DNA of 64,000 bases from Yersinia mollaretii ATCC 43969. GTDB lineage: Bacteria > Pseudomonadota > Gammaproteobacteria > Enterobacterales > Enterobacteriaceae. A model generated the notes under the pieces. It was given only the letters and a program-made list of their open reading frames with translations, was not told where the DNA came from and made no database searches. The position numbers and the translations under genes were made by a program. The DNA lies in NCBI RefSeq assembly GCF_013282725.1, contig NZ_CP054043.1, positions 3,720,001 through 3,784,000 of the forward strand, in the 5' to 3' direction. Numbering within the stretch: the stretch's first letter is position 1; each line of letters starts with the position of its first letter. Of this stretch, positions 1-10,834 are shown in pieces.

Positions 1-871
1 CCAGTGGGTTACGGAGATCCGGTTTGTCAGAGCCGTAACGGCGCATGGCTTCAGCAAAGGTCATGACCGGGAAATCGCCCAGATCGACACCTTTGGTTTC
101 CTGCCACAGTTCCCGCACCAGTTTCTCCATCACTTCGCGCACTTGATCGGCGGTCATGAAAGAGGTTTCAACATCGATCTGGGTAAATTCTGGCTGGCGA
201 TCAGCACGCAAGTCTTCATCACGGAAGCATTTTACGATTTGATAGTAGCGGTCGAAACCCGACATCATCAGCAACTGCTTAAACAGTTGTGGTGATTGCG
301 GCAAAGCATAGAATTTGCCTTTATGTACGCGGCTTGGCACCAGATAGTCACGTGCGCCTTCCGGTGTCGCTTTGGTCAGCATCGGAGTTTCAATATCAAG
401 GAAGCCGTGGCTGTCCATGAAACGACGAACAAAACTGGTAATCTTGGCGCGAGTTTTCAGGCGATCAGCCATTTCTGGGCGACGCAAATCCAGATAGCGG
501 TACTTCAGGCGCTGTTCTTCGCTGTTGATCTGATTAGAGTCCAGTGGCAACGGCTCAGAGCGGTTGATGATATTCAGCGCGTTGGCAAAGATTTCCACTT
601 CACCGGTAGACATATCTTTATTGATTTGGCTATCAGGACGCGCTCGTACAGTACCGGTAATCTGGATGCAGAACTCGTTACGCAGCTCTGAAGCTTGCTC
701 ATAAGCGGCTTTATGATCCGGGTCGAAGAATACCTGAACGATGCCTTCACGATCACGCATATCAATAAAAATTAGGCCACCCAAGTCACGGCGACGATTA
801 ACCCAACCACACAGTGTCACTTCTTGGCCCACATGGGACAGATTCAACTGCCCGCAATACTCAGTACGCAT
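1..871 (-). CDS. aspS: Aspartyl-tRNA synthetase, N-terminal part (cut by the left window edge)
   Basis: AspRS charges tRNA-Asp with aspartate in the cytoplasm. The first 290 or so residues are present, starting [18 protein letters not shown]; the rest lies beyond base 1. The N-terminal OB-fold anticodon-binding domain covers about residues 1-105. The class II core follows, with the motif 1 region ([20 protein letters not shown], about 164-183) and motif 2 ([18 protein letters not shown], about 217-234). The start ATG (complement of 869-871) gives the N-terminus usual for enterobacterial AspRS. The gene is divergent from yecD, as in E. coli. Identification rests on near-identity with the remembered E. 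coli protein. Confidence 0.97.
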   Translation of the reverse strand, partial: MRTEYCGQLNLSHVGQEVTLCGWVNRRRDLGGLIFIDMRDREGIVQVFFDPDHKAAYEQASELRNEFCIQITGTVRARPDSQINKDMSTGEVEIFANALNIINRSEPLPLDSNQINSEEQRLKYRYLDLRRPEMADRLKTRAKITSFVRRFMDSHGFLDIETPMLTKATPEGARDYLVPSRVHKGKFYALPQSPQLFKQLLMMSGFDRYYQIVKCFRDEDLRADRQPEFTQIDVETSFMTADQVREVMEKLVRELWQETKGVDLGDFPVMTFAEAMRRYGSDKPDLRNPL

Positions 872-1169
872 ACAATATCCTTTTACTCAGCCGATGCCGC
901 ACGCATATTCATTATTCATATATAGGCATGGGTATTTTGGATTAGAGAGTGTTGAAAAAAGGGAGTCATTATAAAGGAAATTCGAGGCATAGATAAGAGC
1001 GAACGCACAGCTCCAGCACGACAAAATTCCTTTCATTGATGTTTTAACACATCATTTAACAAATTTCCCCCCTCACAAGGTGTGCCCGATAACATATGCT
1101 GGCCTAACTTGGTCAGCATATTGATCCAACCCTCCCTATTCTCACGTCATGATCTTGAGGCCCGAAACA

Positions 1170-1742
1170 ATGAAACTTGATGCAAAAACCACCGCACTAG
1201 TACTGATTGATCTGCAACAGGGAATCTTGCCCTACGCCAAAGGCCCTTACAGTGCCGAGCAGGTTATTGCGACTAATGCGCGTCTAGCCGATAAATTCCG
1301 TCAGCTCGGTGCTCCGGTGGTCTTCGTGCGCGTGGGGTGGTCTGACACATTCGCCGATGCGTTAAAACAGCCGGTCGATCAGCCAAGCCCTGCCCCTGAG
1401 GGCGGTTTGCCCCAGTCATGGTGGACCTTCCCTGAACAGTTGGCGGTGACGGATCAGGATATTAAAGTGACCAAGCACCAGTGGGGGGCGTTTTATGGCA
1501 CTGATTTAGATTTGCAGTTGCGCCGCCGGGGTATCAAAACCGTGGTACTGGCGGGGATTGCCACCAATATAGGGGTAGAATCAACCGCCCGTACCGCTTG
1601 GGAATTGGGTTATGAGTTAGTGATCGCCGAAGATGGTTGCAGCACGGCCAGCGCCGAGATGCAGCAATTTGCGGTTAATAACATCTTCCCCCGGATTTCG
1701 CGAGTCCGCAGCAGCAGTGAAATTCTTGCCGCACTGAGCTAA
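1170..1742 (+). CDS. yecD: Isochorismatase-family hydrolase YecD
   Basis: This 190-residue protein has the isochorismatase-like fold and matches E. coli YecD closely. The catalytic Asp is in LIDLQQG (D14) and the Lys in [11 protein letters not shown] (K102). The position that carries the nucleophilic Cys in nicotinamidase-type members is Gly here (G135 in [11 protein letters not shown]), as in true isochorismatases and in E. coli YecD. It is therefore probably not a cysteine amidohydrolase, and its substrate is unknown. The ATG at 1170 is chosen because GAGG lies 9 nt upstream and because it matches the E. coli N-terminus; the ATG at 1149 has no ribosome binding site. It lies between aspS and yecE as in E. 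coli. Confidence 0.93.
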   Translation: MKLDAKTTALVLIDLQQGILPYAKGPYSAEQVIATNARLADKFRQLGAPVVFVRVGWSDTFADALKQPVDQPSPAPEGGLPQSWWTFPEQLAVTDQDIKVTKHQWGAFYGTDLDLQLRRRGIKTVVLAGIATNIGVESTARTAWELGYELVIAEDGCSTASAEMQQFAVNNIFPRISRVRSSSEILAALS

Positions 1743-1748
1743 AATCAG

Positions 1749-2028
1749 CGCCGCTAACAACGCGGCAACGTCAAGGAGCCATGCGGAATATCCAAACTCA
1801 TTGGCGTTGCGGCTAGGCAGCAAGTGAGTAAATCCCGATGAGCTGACATCAGTCAGTGATTCGGGTGAGTGAACGCCGCTAACAACGCGGCAACGTCAAG
1901 GAGCCATGCGGAATATCCAAACTCATTGGCGTTGCGGCTAGGCAGCAAGTGAGCAAGTCCCGATGAGCTGACATCAGTCAGTGATTCGGGTGAGTGAACG
2001 CCGCTAACAACGCGGCAACGTCAAGGAG
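1749..2028. repeat. Tandem ERIC-type repeats, two full units plus a leading fragment
   Basis: A 125-bp period begins at 1749, 1874 and 1999. The two complete hairpin units are 1801-1899 and 1926-2024, and a right-end fragment precedes them at 1749-1774. Each unit has an outer inverted repeat (TTGGCGTTGCGGC against GCGGCAACGTCAA) around a core containing GATGAGCTGAC and GTCAGTGATTCGGGTGAG. The core aligns with the ERIC consensus (GGCGGCAAGCGA, GTAAGTGACTGGGGTGAG, ACTTGAAG). The two units differ by only about two bases. The array ends exactly at the yecE ribosome binding site. Confidence 0.85.
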
Positions 2029-2030
2029 GA
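2023..2030 (+). promoter_or_regulatory. yecE ribosome binding site formed at the end of the ERIC array
   Basis: AAGGAGGA lies 7 nt upstream of the TTG start of yecE. Its first six bases are the last bases shared with the ERIC units (TCAAGGAG), so the repeat supplies most of the Shine-Dalgarno sequence. This strong site supports the TTG start at 2038. Confidence 0.75.
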
Positions 2031-2037
2031 AGGATAT

Positions 2038-2853
2038 TTGTATATTGGACTGCCACAATGGCAACACTCCGCCTGGAACCGCCTGGGTATCAGGGATTTA
2101 GCTGACTACAGCCGCTACTTTAATTGCGTTGAGGGGAATACCACGTTCTATGCCCTGCCTCGATTAGAAATCGTGCAGCGCTGGCGTGATATGACCCCCG
2201 ACAGCTTTCGCTTTTGCTTTAAATTCCCCTCAACGATCAGCCATCAGGCCGCTTTACGTGATTGCGAGCAAGAGCTACTGGCGTTTTATCACTGTCTGAC
2301 CCCACTGCATGAGCGCATTGGTCAGTTATGGCTACAGTTGCCAGCGGCCTTTGGGCCGAATGAGTTGAACCGCCTGTGGCAATTTCTCGACAAATTGCCT
2401 GCGGGCTTCAATTATGGGGTCGAAGTGCGCCACCCTGAGTTTTTTGCTAAAGGTGGCGCGGAGTTGGCGCTGAATCAAGGTTTACATCAGCGGTCAATCA
2501 ATCGGGTGATATTAGATAGCCGCCCTATTCATGCGGCAAAACCATTAACCGCAGCCGTCCGCGATGCACAAAGTAAAAAGCCACGTTTACCGGTCCACGC
2601 CGTGGTCACCGGAGGGCAGCCGCTGGTGCGATTTGTGGGTGGTGACCAGTTGGATGATAATCTGGCCCTCTTTTCGCCGTGGATGCAGAAACTACCACTC
2701 TGGGAGCAGCAATATCAGCCCTATGTTTTCATTCACACACCCGATAATGCTGACTCGCCACAGCAGGCACAAAAAATTTGGCAGCACTTGGCCGCGCGCA
2801 TACCGACATTAGCACCTGCACCCGACTGGCCAGAGCAAGAGACGCTGTTTTAA
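2038..2853 (+). CDS. yecE: DUF72 family protein YecE
   Basis: This 271-residue DUF72 protein has a TIM-barrel-like fold and unknown activity. It aligns over its full length with E. coli YecE, including YIGLPQW at the start, FNCVEGNTTFYALP (about 28-41), FRFCFKFPSTISHQAAL and YGVEVRHPEFF. The start is TTG at 2038, preceded by AAGGAGGA, and gives the E. coli N-terminus; no suitable ATG is nearby. In E. coli it directly follows yecD. Here ERIC repeats separate the two, so it may be expressed partly by read-through across structured RNA. Confidence 0.92.
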   Translation: MYIGLPQWQHSAWNRLGIRDLADYSRYFNCVEGNTTFYALPRLEIVQRWRDMTPDSFRFCFKFPSTISHQAALRDCEQELLAFYHCLTPLHERIGQLWLQLPAAFGPNELNRLWQFLDKLPAGFNYGVEVRHPEFFAKGGAELALNQGLHQRSINRVILDSRPIHAAKPLTAAVRDAQSKKPRLPVHAVVTGGQPLVRFVGGDQLDDNLALFSPWMQKLPLWEQQYQPYVFIHTPDNADSPQQAQKIWQHLAARIPTLAPAPDWPEQETLF

Positions 2854-2978
2854 GTTCATCTTTCCAAACGCTAAACTGAGGCGCTAGAAATGCTATTCCC
2901 ACGATTTTTCTAGCGACAGTAACACGGTAGGCGGTTATCATCATTCAGCCAGTCTATGGTTGGGCAATGGAGTTGAAA

Positions 2979-3374
2979 ATGGTTAGCTCGCTTTATGTTG
3001 TGTTGGGCGCACTGTTATTGATCAAGCTTTCATTCGATGTGGTTAAATTAAGAAACCAGTACCGGGTCGCTTATGGTGACGGGGGGTTTTATGAGTTACA
3101 AACCGCCATCCGCGTACATGGTAATGCCGTAGAATATATTCCTATTGCTGTTATTTTGCTCATCATGATGGAGATGAATGGTGCACAGACGTGGATGATC
3201 CACCTCTGTGGATTAATGCTGATAGTCGGCCGCCTGCTGCATTATTATGGTTTACGTCACCGCGAAATTCGCTGGCGTCGCTCTGGGATGAGTGCCACTT
3301 ATGTCTCTTTGGTATTAATGGTTATTGCTAATATTTACTACCTACCTTGGGATCAGATTTTCAGTTTAACCTGA
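2979..3374 (+). CDS. yecN: MAPEG-family membrane protein YecN
   Basis: This 131-residue inner-membrane protein belongs to the MAPEG (membrane-associated eicosanoid/glutathione metabolism) superfamily and matches E. coli YecN. It has about four hydrophobic segments, and the family signature HGNAVEYIPIA sits after the first loop, followed by GRLLHYYGL. Its substrate is unknown. The ATG at 2979 is preferred over 2967 because GGAG lies 6 nt upstream and because MVSSLYVVL matches the E. coli start. It follows yecE as in E. coli. Confidence 0.92.
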   Translation: MVSSLYVVLGALLLIKLSFDVVKLRNQYRVAYGDGGFYELQTAIRVHGNAVEYIPIAVILLIMMEMNGAQTWMIHLCGLMLIVGRLLHYYGLRHREIRWRRSGMSATYVSLVLMVIANIYYLPWDQIFSLT

Positions 3375-3836
3375 CCCGTTATTACCACGTTATCCGTTCC
3401 GAGCGCCATTGCCGCCGGAACACTGTTAGTCCGGGCGGGTCATCCCCGCCTTCATGTCTTTCCTTACACTTTGATTATCCCCAGTCGTATTCCGCAAGTT
3501 TATTACGCGCTTATATATATTAAATAGATTTTAAATATAACCCCCATTGATTCATCTATGTTGATTTTTCATGGGGTGCTATTTATGACGGTTTTATATG
3601 TTAAGAATAACACGGCCGAAAATTAATAATGATAATGGGGTGACGATTCACCATGTGCCATTATTCTTTTTGCCGTAATCTAGAACAGTGTATATACGAT
3701 ACATAATGCACTAAGTGAGTTAAACAGGATGCCGTGAAATTGAAGTGATTTATTATTTTCAAATCAACTTTGAAATAATGCTGCATCAATCAATTATCAG
3801 CCATGTATGGCGGTAATGAATTAAAAGGAGTTTATT
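3375..3836. other. AT-rich intergenic region downstream of yecN
   Basis: This 462-bp stretch has no convincing gene. A GC-rich hairpin (GGGCGGG TCAT CCCCGCC, about 3434-3451) followed by T-rich sequence could end yecN transcription. The remainder is strongly AT-rich and probably holds the promoter for the small gene at 3837, but I could not fix its hexamers. Confidence 0.5.
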
Positions 3837-4118
3837 ATGGGAACAGTACAAGCTTGGGCCCCACCATTAATGTGGGGGCCGTGGGTAAATTTAATGGGGC
3901 ATGTTGGTAACAGTAATGTTTACACCGTGAGTTTTGAAACGGAATCAGAAGCTCCCTCCTCTTTTGACGTAGAAATAGAATACGTGACAGAAGCAAGTAT
4001 GCAGCTGGTTTATACACAAGGCCCCGGAAGCTATCAAATTGTAGCTAGTGGTGCTGGCACAGATAGAATACGCTTTAAAAGCCATACTCTTGGCCAAACC
4101 ATTAAAGTTAACTATTAA
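3837..4118 (+). CDS. Small protein of unknown function (possibly colicin Z C-terminal-domain related)
   Basis: The 93-residue product has no signal peptide and no membrane segment. It has a Trp/Pro-rich N-terminus (AWAPPLMWGPW) and then a stretch of alternating residues typical of beta strands, ending in GAGTDRIRFKSHTLGQ. AAGGAG stands about 7 nt before the ATG, so it is probably translated. It lies in an AT-rich insertion between yecN and cmoA, which have only these two genes between them here. The C-terminal half reminds me of short proteins named colicin Z C-terminal-domain related. This is recollection, not a demonstrated match, and the function is unknown. Confidence 0.65.
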   Translation: MGTVQAWAPPLMWGPWVNLMGHVGNSNVYTVSFETESEAPSSFDVEIEYVTEASMQLVYTQGPGSYQIVASGAGTDRIRFKSHTLGQTIKVNY

Positions 4119-4127
4119 GTAAAGTAA

Positions 4128-4190
4128 AACCCCGTGGATAATTTTTGCTTATATATAATGCTAGTACATTAATATAAGCCCCTCGGGGTT
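4128..4190. terminator. Bidirectional terminator-like long hairpin between two convergent small genes
   Basis: AACCCCG (4128-4134) pairs with CGGGGTT (4184-4190), and an inner stem GCTTATAT (4147-4154) pairs with ATATAAGC (4172-4179). It sits between the stop at 4118 and the convergent stop at 4193, so it can end both transcripts. Confidence 0.6.
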
Positions 4191-4192
4191 GT

Positions 4193-4609
4193 TCAATTAG
4201 CATATGCGTTGACTATTTCTAATGCAACCTCCTTCTTAGAGACTGCCTGAGAAAGAATTCCGCTGTCAAAATTCATTTCTGAGACTATTTTTGTCGCAGG
4301 TACTATGTCATTTCCATTAAATGACATGTGTATTTGTTTACCGATATTGGCATTGATAAATTTTGAGAATTTCTGTACACATTCTTTCTTGTTATCTAAT
4401 TCTATAATGATATTATCATTTAAATAAAATATCGGATTGTCTTCTCGCAAATAAACACGTTCAACACAATTCTTTTCCAGAGGAAAGTAATTATCATTGA
4501 TTTGGTATACTAACACTCGCTGTCCGTTTTTTGTTGCGCACGAAGATATAAAGGCGACACAAAGAATGGCAATGGTAAATTTATACAAATTTCCTGTATT
4601 TTTAAGCAT
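4193..4609 (-). CDS. Putative lipoprotein of unknown function with a SecD P1-head-like C-terminus
   Basis: This 138-residue product begins with a signal sequence ending in a lipobox (AFISSC, Cys24), which predicts a lipid-anchored periplasmic protein. Its C-terminal third (MSFNGNDIVPATKIVSEM, then FDSGILSQAVSKKEVALEI) resembles the P1-head fold of SecD/SecDF, in which a phrase like LDG-x-VISAP is followed by SG-x-x-S-x-EEA. That similarity is my reading and has not been computed. It converges on the small gene at 3837-4118, and both are AT-rich compared with their neighbours. A toxin/immunity-type pair is possible but unsupported by direct evidence. Confidence 0.7.
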   Translation of the reverse strand: MLKNTGNLYKFTIAILCVAFISSCATKNGQRVLVYQINDNYFPLEKNCVERVYLREDNPIFYLNDNIIIELDNKKECVQKFSKFINANIGKQIHMSFNGNDIVPATKIVSEMNFDSGILSQAVSKKEVALEIVNAYAN

Positions 4610-6742
<2,133 letters not shown>

Positions 6743-6795
6743 TCCTAAACTCTCCGCTTAGCCAAAAATAATGGCCCCCGGTTTCATCGCCGAGG

Positions 6796-7070
6796 GCCGC
6801 TAACAACACTGTCACTTCAAGTCTCTGCCATTAGATCCAAAGTAATTGGAGTGACAGCTAGGCAGCAAGCGAACGAGTCCCGATGAGCTGACTTTGGTCA
6901 GTGATTCGGGTGAGAAAGTGCCGCTAACAACGCTGTCACTTCAAGTCTCTGTCATTAGAGCCAAAGTAATTGGAGTGACAGCTAGGCAGCAAGCGAACAA
7001 GTCCCGATGAGCTGACTTTGGTCAGTGATTCGGGTGAGGAAGTGCCGCTAACAACGCTGTCACTTCAAGT
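6796..7070. repeat. Second tandem ERIC-type array, two full units plus a leading fragment
   Basis: A 124-bp period begins at 6796, 6920 and 7044. The complete hairpin units are 6846-6944 and 6970-7068, and a right-end fragment lies at 6796-6820. The outer arms are TTGGAGTGACAGC and GCTGTCACTTCAA, complementary apart from a G-U pair. The core (GAGCTGAC, GTCAGTGATTCGGGTGAG) is shared with the 1749-2028 array, but the arm sequence is different and still self-complementary. The array ends 9 bases before the convergent cutC stop. Confidence 0.85.
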
Positions 7071-7079
7071 ACGCAGGAT

Positions 7080-7844
7080 CTAAGCGGATTGAGGTAGTGG
7101 CGCGCCCATCACCAACAAACTCTTCATCGCCTCAACCACTTCGCCATCAACACAATAATGTGCAAATTCATCAACATCACTGTCGGCACACATGGTCACG
7201 CCAGCCTTGCGGTATTTCATGGTCGATGGAACAGAGCGCCCCGCTGAACTGTGCAGTTCGCGAATACCGGCATCAATAAATTTCTGCATATTGGTCAGAC
7301 GAACACCCGCGCCTGCCATAATAATCGGCCCTTGTGCCTGAGTGGCCGCCGCCAAATCTTTCAGTAATGACAGCCCCAGCTCAGCATTTTGCTGCTGACC
7401 CGAGGTTAAAATCCGTGCCACATTCAAATCAGTCAATTGCTGTAGAGCGACCATCGGGTTTTGGCACATATCAAATGCGCGATGGAACGTCACCGCCAAG
7501 CCACCGCTGAGGGACATTATCTCTCGCATCCGTGGCATATCAATATGGCCGTCAGTATCTAACACCCCCACCACCACGCCCGCAAAACCCATATCACGAA
7601 TGCGCGCGATATCATTTTTCATGATCGCAAAATCATTATGGCTATAGCAGAAATCACCGCCCCGAGGGCGCACGATAGGGTGCACCGGAATCGTCACGGT
7701 CTCTCTGGCTTGCATTAATGCGCCGACACTGGGTGTTAATCCCCCTTCGGACTGACCGCAGCATAATTCAATCCGGTCGGCTCCTGCCTTTTCTGCTACT
7801 TGCGCACAATCGACGCTATAGCAACAAATTTCCAATTTAGTCAT
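7080..7844 (-). CDS. cutC: CutC family TIM-barrel protein
   Basis: CutC was once linked to copper homeostasis, but its biochemical role remains unsettled. The 254-residue protein matches E. coli Cut[16 protein letters not shown] at the start, [19 protein letters not shown] (about 18-36), [22 protein letters not shown] and a C-terminal HSSAGR. The ATG at 7844 is chosen because GGAGAGA stands just upstream and the N-terminus fits the family; the upstream in-frame start at 7898 adds unrelated residues. It converges on cmoB across the second ERIC array, in the neighbourhood expected from E. coli. Confidence 0.94.
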   Translation of the reverse strand: MTKLEICCYSVDCAQVAEKAGADRIELCCGQSEGGLTPSVGALMQARETVTIPVHPIVRPRGGDFCYSHNDFAIMKNDIARIRDMGFAGVVVGVLDTDGHIDMPRMREIMSLSGGLAVTFHRAFDMCQNPMVALQQLTDLNVARILTSGQQQNAELGLSLLKDLAAATQAQGPIIMAGAGVRLTNMQKFIDAGIRELHSSAGRSVPSTMKYRKAGVTMCADSDVDEFAHYCVDGEVVEAMKSLLVMGAPLPQSA

Positions 7845-8093
7845 TCTCTCCCCCGTTTGACGGATGCCACTGCGGCAGTTGTTGTACCCGGTAGTCAATA
7901 GATGTCACTTAAGAATTTAATAATTCAATTACTGAATGATTAAGATGCTTAATATATTACTCACGCTAGAGCTGGAGTTCATCACCTGTGCCAAGGCACT
8001 TACTATGGCACTCATTTTGAATTCGTGAGTAGATGTCAGTCACAGTGACAACCATAAGTGATAGTTGATGTTGAAATAAATAACCCATTTACG

Positions 8094-8654
8094 TTAGTTA
8101 TGGTGCTCGCTATCTATTATTTGCCGCAAGGTATAGGGGTGAAACTTAATCGTTATTTCACCATCACTCACCGCCAATGTTGGGTTAGCTAATCGTTCAT
8201 GCTCCCCTTGCGGTGAACTAAATTTTTCATTAATACCGGCCGGTAAAGTCACGGGCAGCAAGGCGCGGGCGCGTTGCCTTAGGGTTTGTGGGTCGCCGGG
8301 TAAAACCAGCTCAACATGCTCCCACCCCTGATGGGGGTAATGGGTTTTCCCCGGATAGGGCAACTCGATACAATCTATCTGCCAAGGTCCGACGGGTAAA
8401 GGTTGCGCTAAATCGAACAAGCAAATAGGTCGGCCATTAATTTGTGTCTCGGACATCAAATGACCGCAATGCAATAAGCCGCTGCGCCAACGTTCCGCCG
8501 TTTCAGTCTGATGGCAGCGCAATGAAATATGGTCAGCGCTAAATTGAGTTAAATCCAAATTTAATTTAGCCGAAAAATTGGCCAGTCTTTGCTCAAAATT
8601 CGGCAGATCCGTGATTAAATCCTGTAATTCGGCGATATCTGTCAAGCGGCGCAT
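8094..8654 (-). CDS. yecM: VOC-superfamily protein YecM
   Basis: This 186-residue protein matches E. coli YecM, a vicinal-oxygen-chelate (glyoxalase-like) fold protein of unknown activity with putative metal-binding histidines. Recognisable stretches are DHISLRCHQTETAERWR (about 41-57), NGRPICLFDLAQPL, GWEHVELVLPGD and KFSSPQGEHERLANPTLAV. It is divergent from argS, as in E. coli. A frame change or truncation is not seen, and the length is usual. Confidence 0.92.
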   Translation of the reverse strand: MRRLTDIAELQDLITDLPNFEQRLANFSAKLNLDLTQFSADHISLRCHQTETAERWRSGLLHCGHLMSETQINGRPICLFDLAQPLPVGPWQIDCIELPYPGKTHYPHQGWEHVELVLPGDPQTLRQRARALLPVTLPAGINEKFSSPQGEHERLANPTLAVSDGEITIKFHPYTLRQIIDSEHHN

Positions 8655-9008
8655 CTGGCACTCCTTTTTAAGCGGCCATTTCGGACATTGAAGCGGCCAT
8701 AATCTACAGTTATTAGCGCTAATCAGCCATATTTTATATGATTGATTTATGAGGTCGCATCACTCATGGCTAATAAAATAATCAGTTGATTTATTTGCGG
8801 GGGATCTTCGCAGCAACTCCCGCCCCGATGCTGACGCCGCAGGTCAAATATGGTATAAATCCCGCCATCTTGCGACTAACACGCCACCAGCCCGCCCCGC
8901 CGCCACTCATTTTTGCGGGACAAGGCGCTGGCCCCGTTTGAATTAACTGGCACAAAGATTTTTTTGTGCATCATTAATATCTCTTTTGTGCGTAATAAAG
9001 GTAACCCG
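8655..9008. other. Divergent promoter region between yecM and argS
   Basis: This 354-bp region separates divergent yecM and argS. A candidate argS promoter is CTGACG (8831-8836), a 17-bp spacer, and TATAAA (8854-8859) preceded by TGG as an extended -10. A reading frame open from 8913 into argS lacks a ribosome binding site and family match at its start. Nothing else is recognised. Confidence 0.5.
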
Positions 9009-10739
9009 GTGAATATTCAGGCTCTTCTCTCAGATAAAGTCAGCCAGGCGCTGATTGCAGCAGGTGCTCCAGCAGGTAGCGAAGCTCAAGTTCGCCAATC
9101 TGCCAAAGCTCAATTTGGCGATTATCAAGCTAATGGCGTGATGGCCGTTGCCAAAAAACTTGGCATGCAACCCCGACAACTGGCAGAAAAAGTCATTGAG
9201 CTGCTCGATCTGGAAGGCATTGCCAGCAAGGTTGAGATTGCTGGCCCCGGTTTTATCAATATTTTCTTAGACCGCCAATGGGTTGCCAGCAAAGTAGAAC
9301 ACGCGCTGACCGCACCCAAGCTGGGTGTTGCACCGGTTGAACCACAAACGATTGTGGTCGACTACTCGGCACCTAACGTGGCGAAGCAGATGCACGTCGG
9401 TCATCTGCGTTCAACCATTATTGGTGATGCAGCGGTACGGACGCTGGAGTTCTTGGGGCACAATGTGATCCGCGCCAACCACGTCGGCGACTGGGGTACA
9501 CAATTCGGTATGCTGATTGCCTATCTGGAAAAAATGCAGAACGAAAGCGCCAGCGATATGGACTTATCGGATCTGGAGCTTTTCTATCAGCAAGCCAAGA
9601 AAACCTATGACGAAGACGAAGAGTTCGCTCTGCGCGCCCGTGCCTATGTGGTGAAACTACAAAGCGGCGACGAATATTGCCGCCAGATGTGGCGCAAGTT
9701 GGTGGATATCACCATGGCGCAAAACCAGATTGCCTACGATCGGCTGAATGTCACCTTGACCAAAGATGATGTGATGGGTGAAAGTCTGTATAACGCCATG
9801 CTGCCGGGGATTGTGGCGGATCTGAAGGCCAAAGGTCTGGCGGTAGAGAGCGACGGCGCGACCGTGGTCTATCTGGATGAGTATAAAAACAAAGATGGCG
9901 AGCCAATGGGTGTCATCATTCAGAAAAAAGATGGTGGCTACCTCTACACCACCACAGATATCGCCTGTGCCAAGTATCGCTATGAAACACTGGGCGCAGA
10001 CCGCGTGTTGTATTACATCGACACACGCCAGCACCAACATCTGATGCAAGCATGGACTATCGTGCGCAAAGCCGGTTATGTCCCCGAGTCCGTGCCGCTA
10101 GAGCACCATATGTTTGGCATGATGCTGGGCAAAGATGGCAAGCCATTTAAAACTCGCTCAGGCGGGACAGTTAAGCTCTCCGATCTGCTGGATGAAGCCA
10201 TTGAACGGGCGGGCAAATTGATTGCCGAGAAAAACCCAGATATGCCGGCGGATGAGCTGAAACAGGTGGTGGAAGCGGTCGGTATTGGCGCAGTGAAATA
10301 TGCTGATCTGTCCAAGAGCCGCACCACTGACTATATCTTCGACTGGGATAACATGCTGGCGCTGGATGGCAACACCGCACCTTATATGCAATATGCCTAT
10401 ACCCGCGTGGTTTCCGTGTTTAAGCGTGCTGGTGTTGATGAGAGCAGCCTGACCTTGCCACTGGTGATAACCGAAGATCGCGAAGCGGCACTGGCAACAC
10501 GTTTGCTGCAATTTGAAGAGGTCATCACTACCGTCGCCCGTGAAGGGACGCCGCATGTGATGTGCTCTTATCTGTATGACGTAGCAGGCTTATTCTCCAG
10601 TTTCTACGAGCATTGCCAGATCCTGAATGCAGAGAGCGAAGAGATCCGCCAAAGTCGCCTGAAGCTGGCGATGCTGACCGCTAAAACTTTGAAGCAAGGT
10701 CTGGATACCCTCGGTATTCGCACTGTCGAGCGGATGTAG
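9009..10739 (+). CDS. argS: Arginyl-tRNA synthetase
   Basis: ArgRS attaches arginine to tRNA-Arg. The 576-residue class I enzyme has the HIGH-type signature as HVGH in [16 protein letters not shown] (about 122-137), the family segment [21 protein letters not shown], and the alpha-helical DALR anticodon-binding domain at the C-terminus ending [10 protein letters not shown]. The start is GTG at 9009 with AAGGTAA upstream and the family N-terminus [10 protein letters not shown]. The ATG at 8913 would add residues not found in the family. A strong terminator follows. Confidence 0.97.
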   Translation: MNIQALLSDKVSQALIAAGAPAGSEAQVRQSAKAQFGDYQANGVMAVAKKLGMQPRQLAEKVIELLDLEGIASKVEIAGPGFINIFLDRQWVASKVEHALTAPKLGVAPVEPQTIVVDYSAPNVAKQMHVGHLRSTIIGDAAVRTLEFLGHNVIRANHVGDWGTQFGMLIAYLEKMQNESASDMDLSDLELFYQQAKKTYDEDEEFALRARAYVVKLQSGDEYCRQMWRKLVDITMAQNQIAYDRLNVTLTKDDVMGESLYNAMLPGIVADLKAKGLAVESDGATVVYLDEYKNKDGEPMGVIIQKKDGGYLYTTTDIACAKYRYETLGADRVLYYIDTRQHQHLMQAWTIVRKAGYVPESVPLEHHMFGMMLGKDGKPFKTRSGGTVKLSDLLDEAIERAGKLIAEKNPDMPADELKQVVEAVGIGAVKYADLSKSRTTDYIFDWDNMLALDGNTAPYMQYAYTRVVSVFKRAGVDESSLTLPLVITEDREAALATRLLQFEEVITTVAREGTPHVMCSYLYDVAGLFSSFYEHCQILNAESEEIRQSRLKLAMLTAKTLKQGLDTLGIRTVERM

Positions 10740-10780
10740 TTTTCGCTCACTGGCTGTGTTTAGCTCAGTACTATTGACAA

Positions 10781-10808
10781 CAAAAAAGGCCAAAATGGCC
10801 TTTTTTGT
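10781..10808. terminator. Bidirectional rho-independent terminator between argS and murJ
   Basis: The sequence CAAAAAAGGCCAAAATGGCCTTTTTTG has a GGCC stem extended by A/T pairs and a T-run on either strand. It lies between the convergent argS and murJ stop codons. Confidence 0.85.
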
Positions 10809-10834
10809 TTAGCATAAAGTGATTAAGTTTTAAG

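Noticed and set aside
741..974. 77-codon plus-strand frame
   Set aside because: It is antisense to aspS and continues into the intergenic region with no ribosome binding site.
1749..2028. Possible CRISPR-like array
   Set aside because: The repeats are 124-125 bp long and contiguous, without unique spacers, and they match the ERIC consensus. No cas genes are present.
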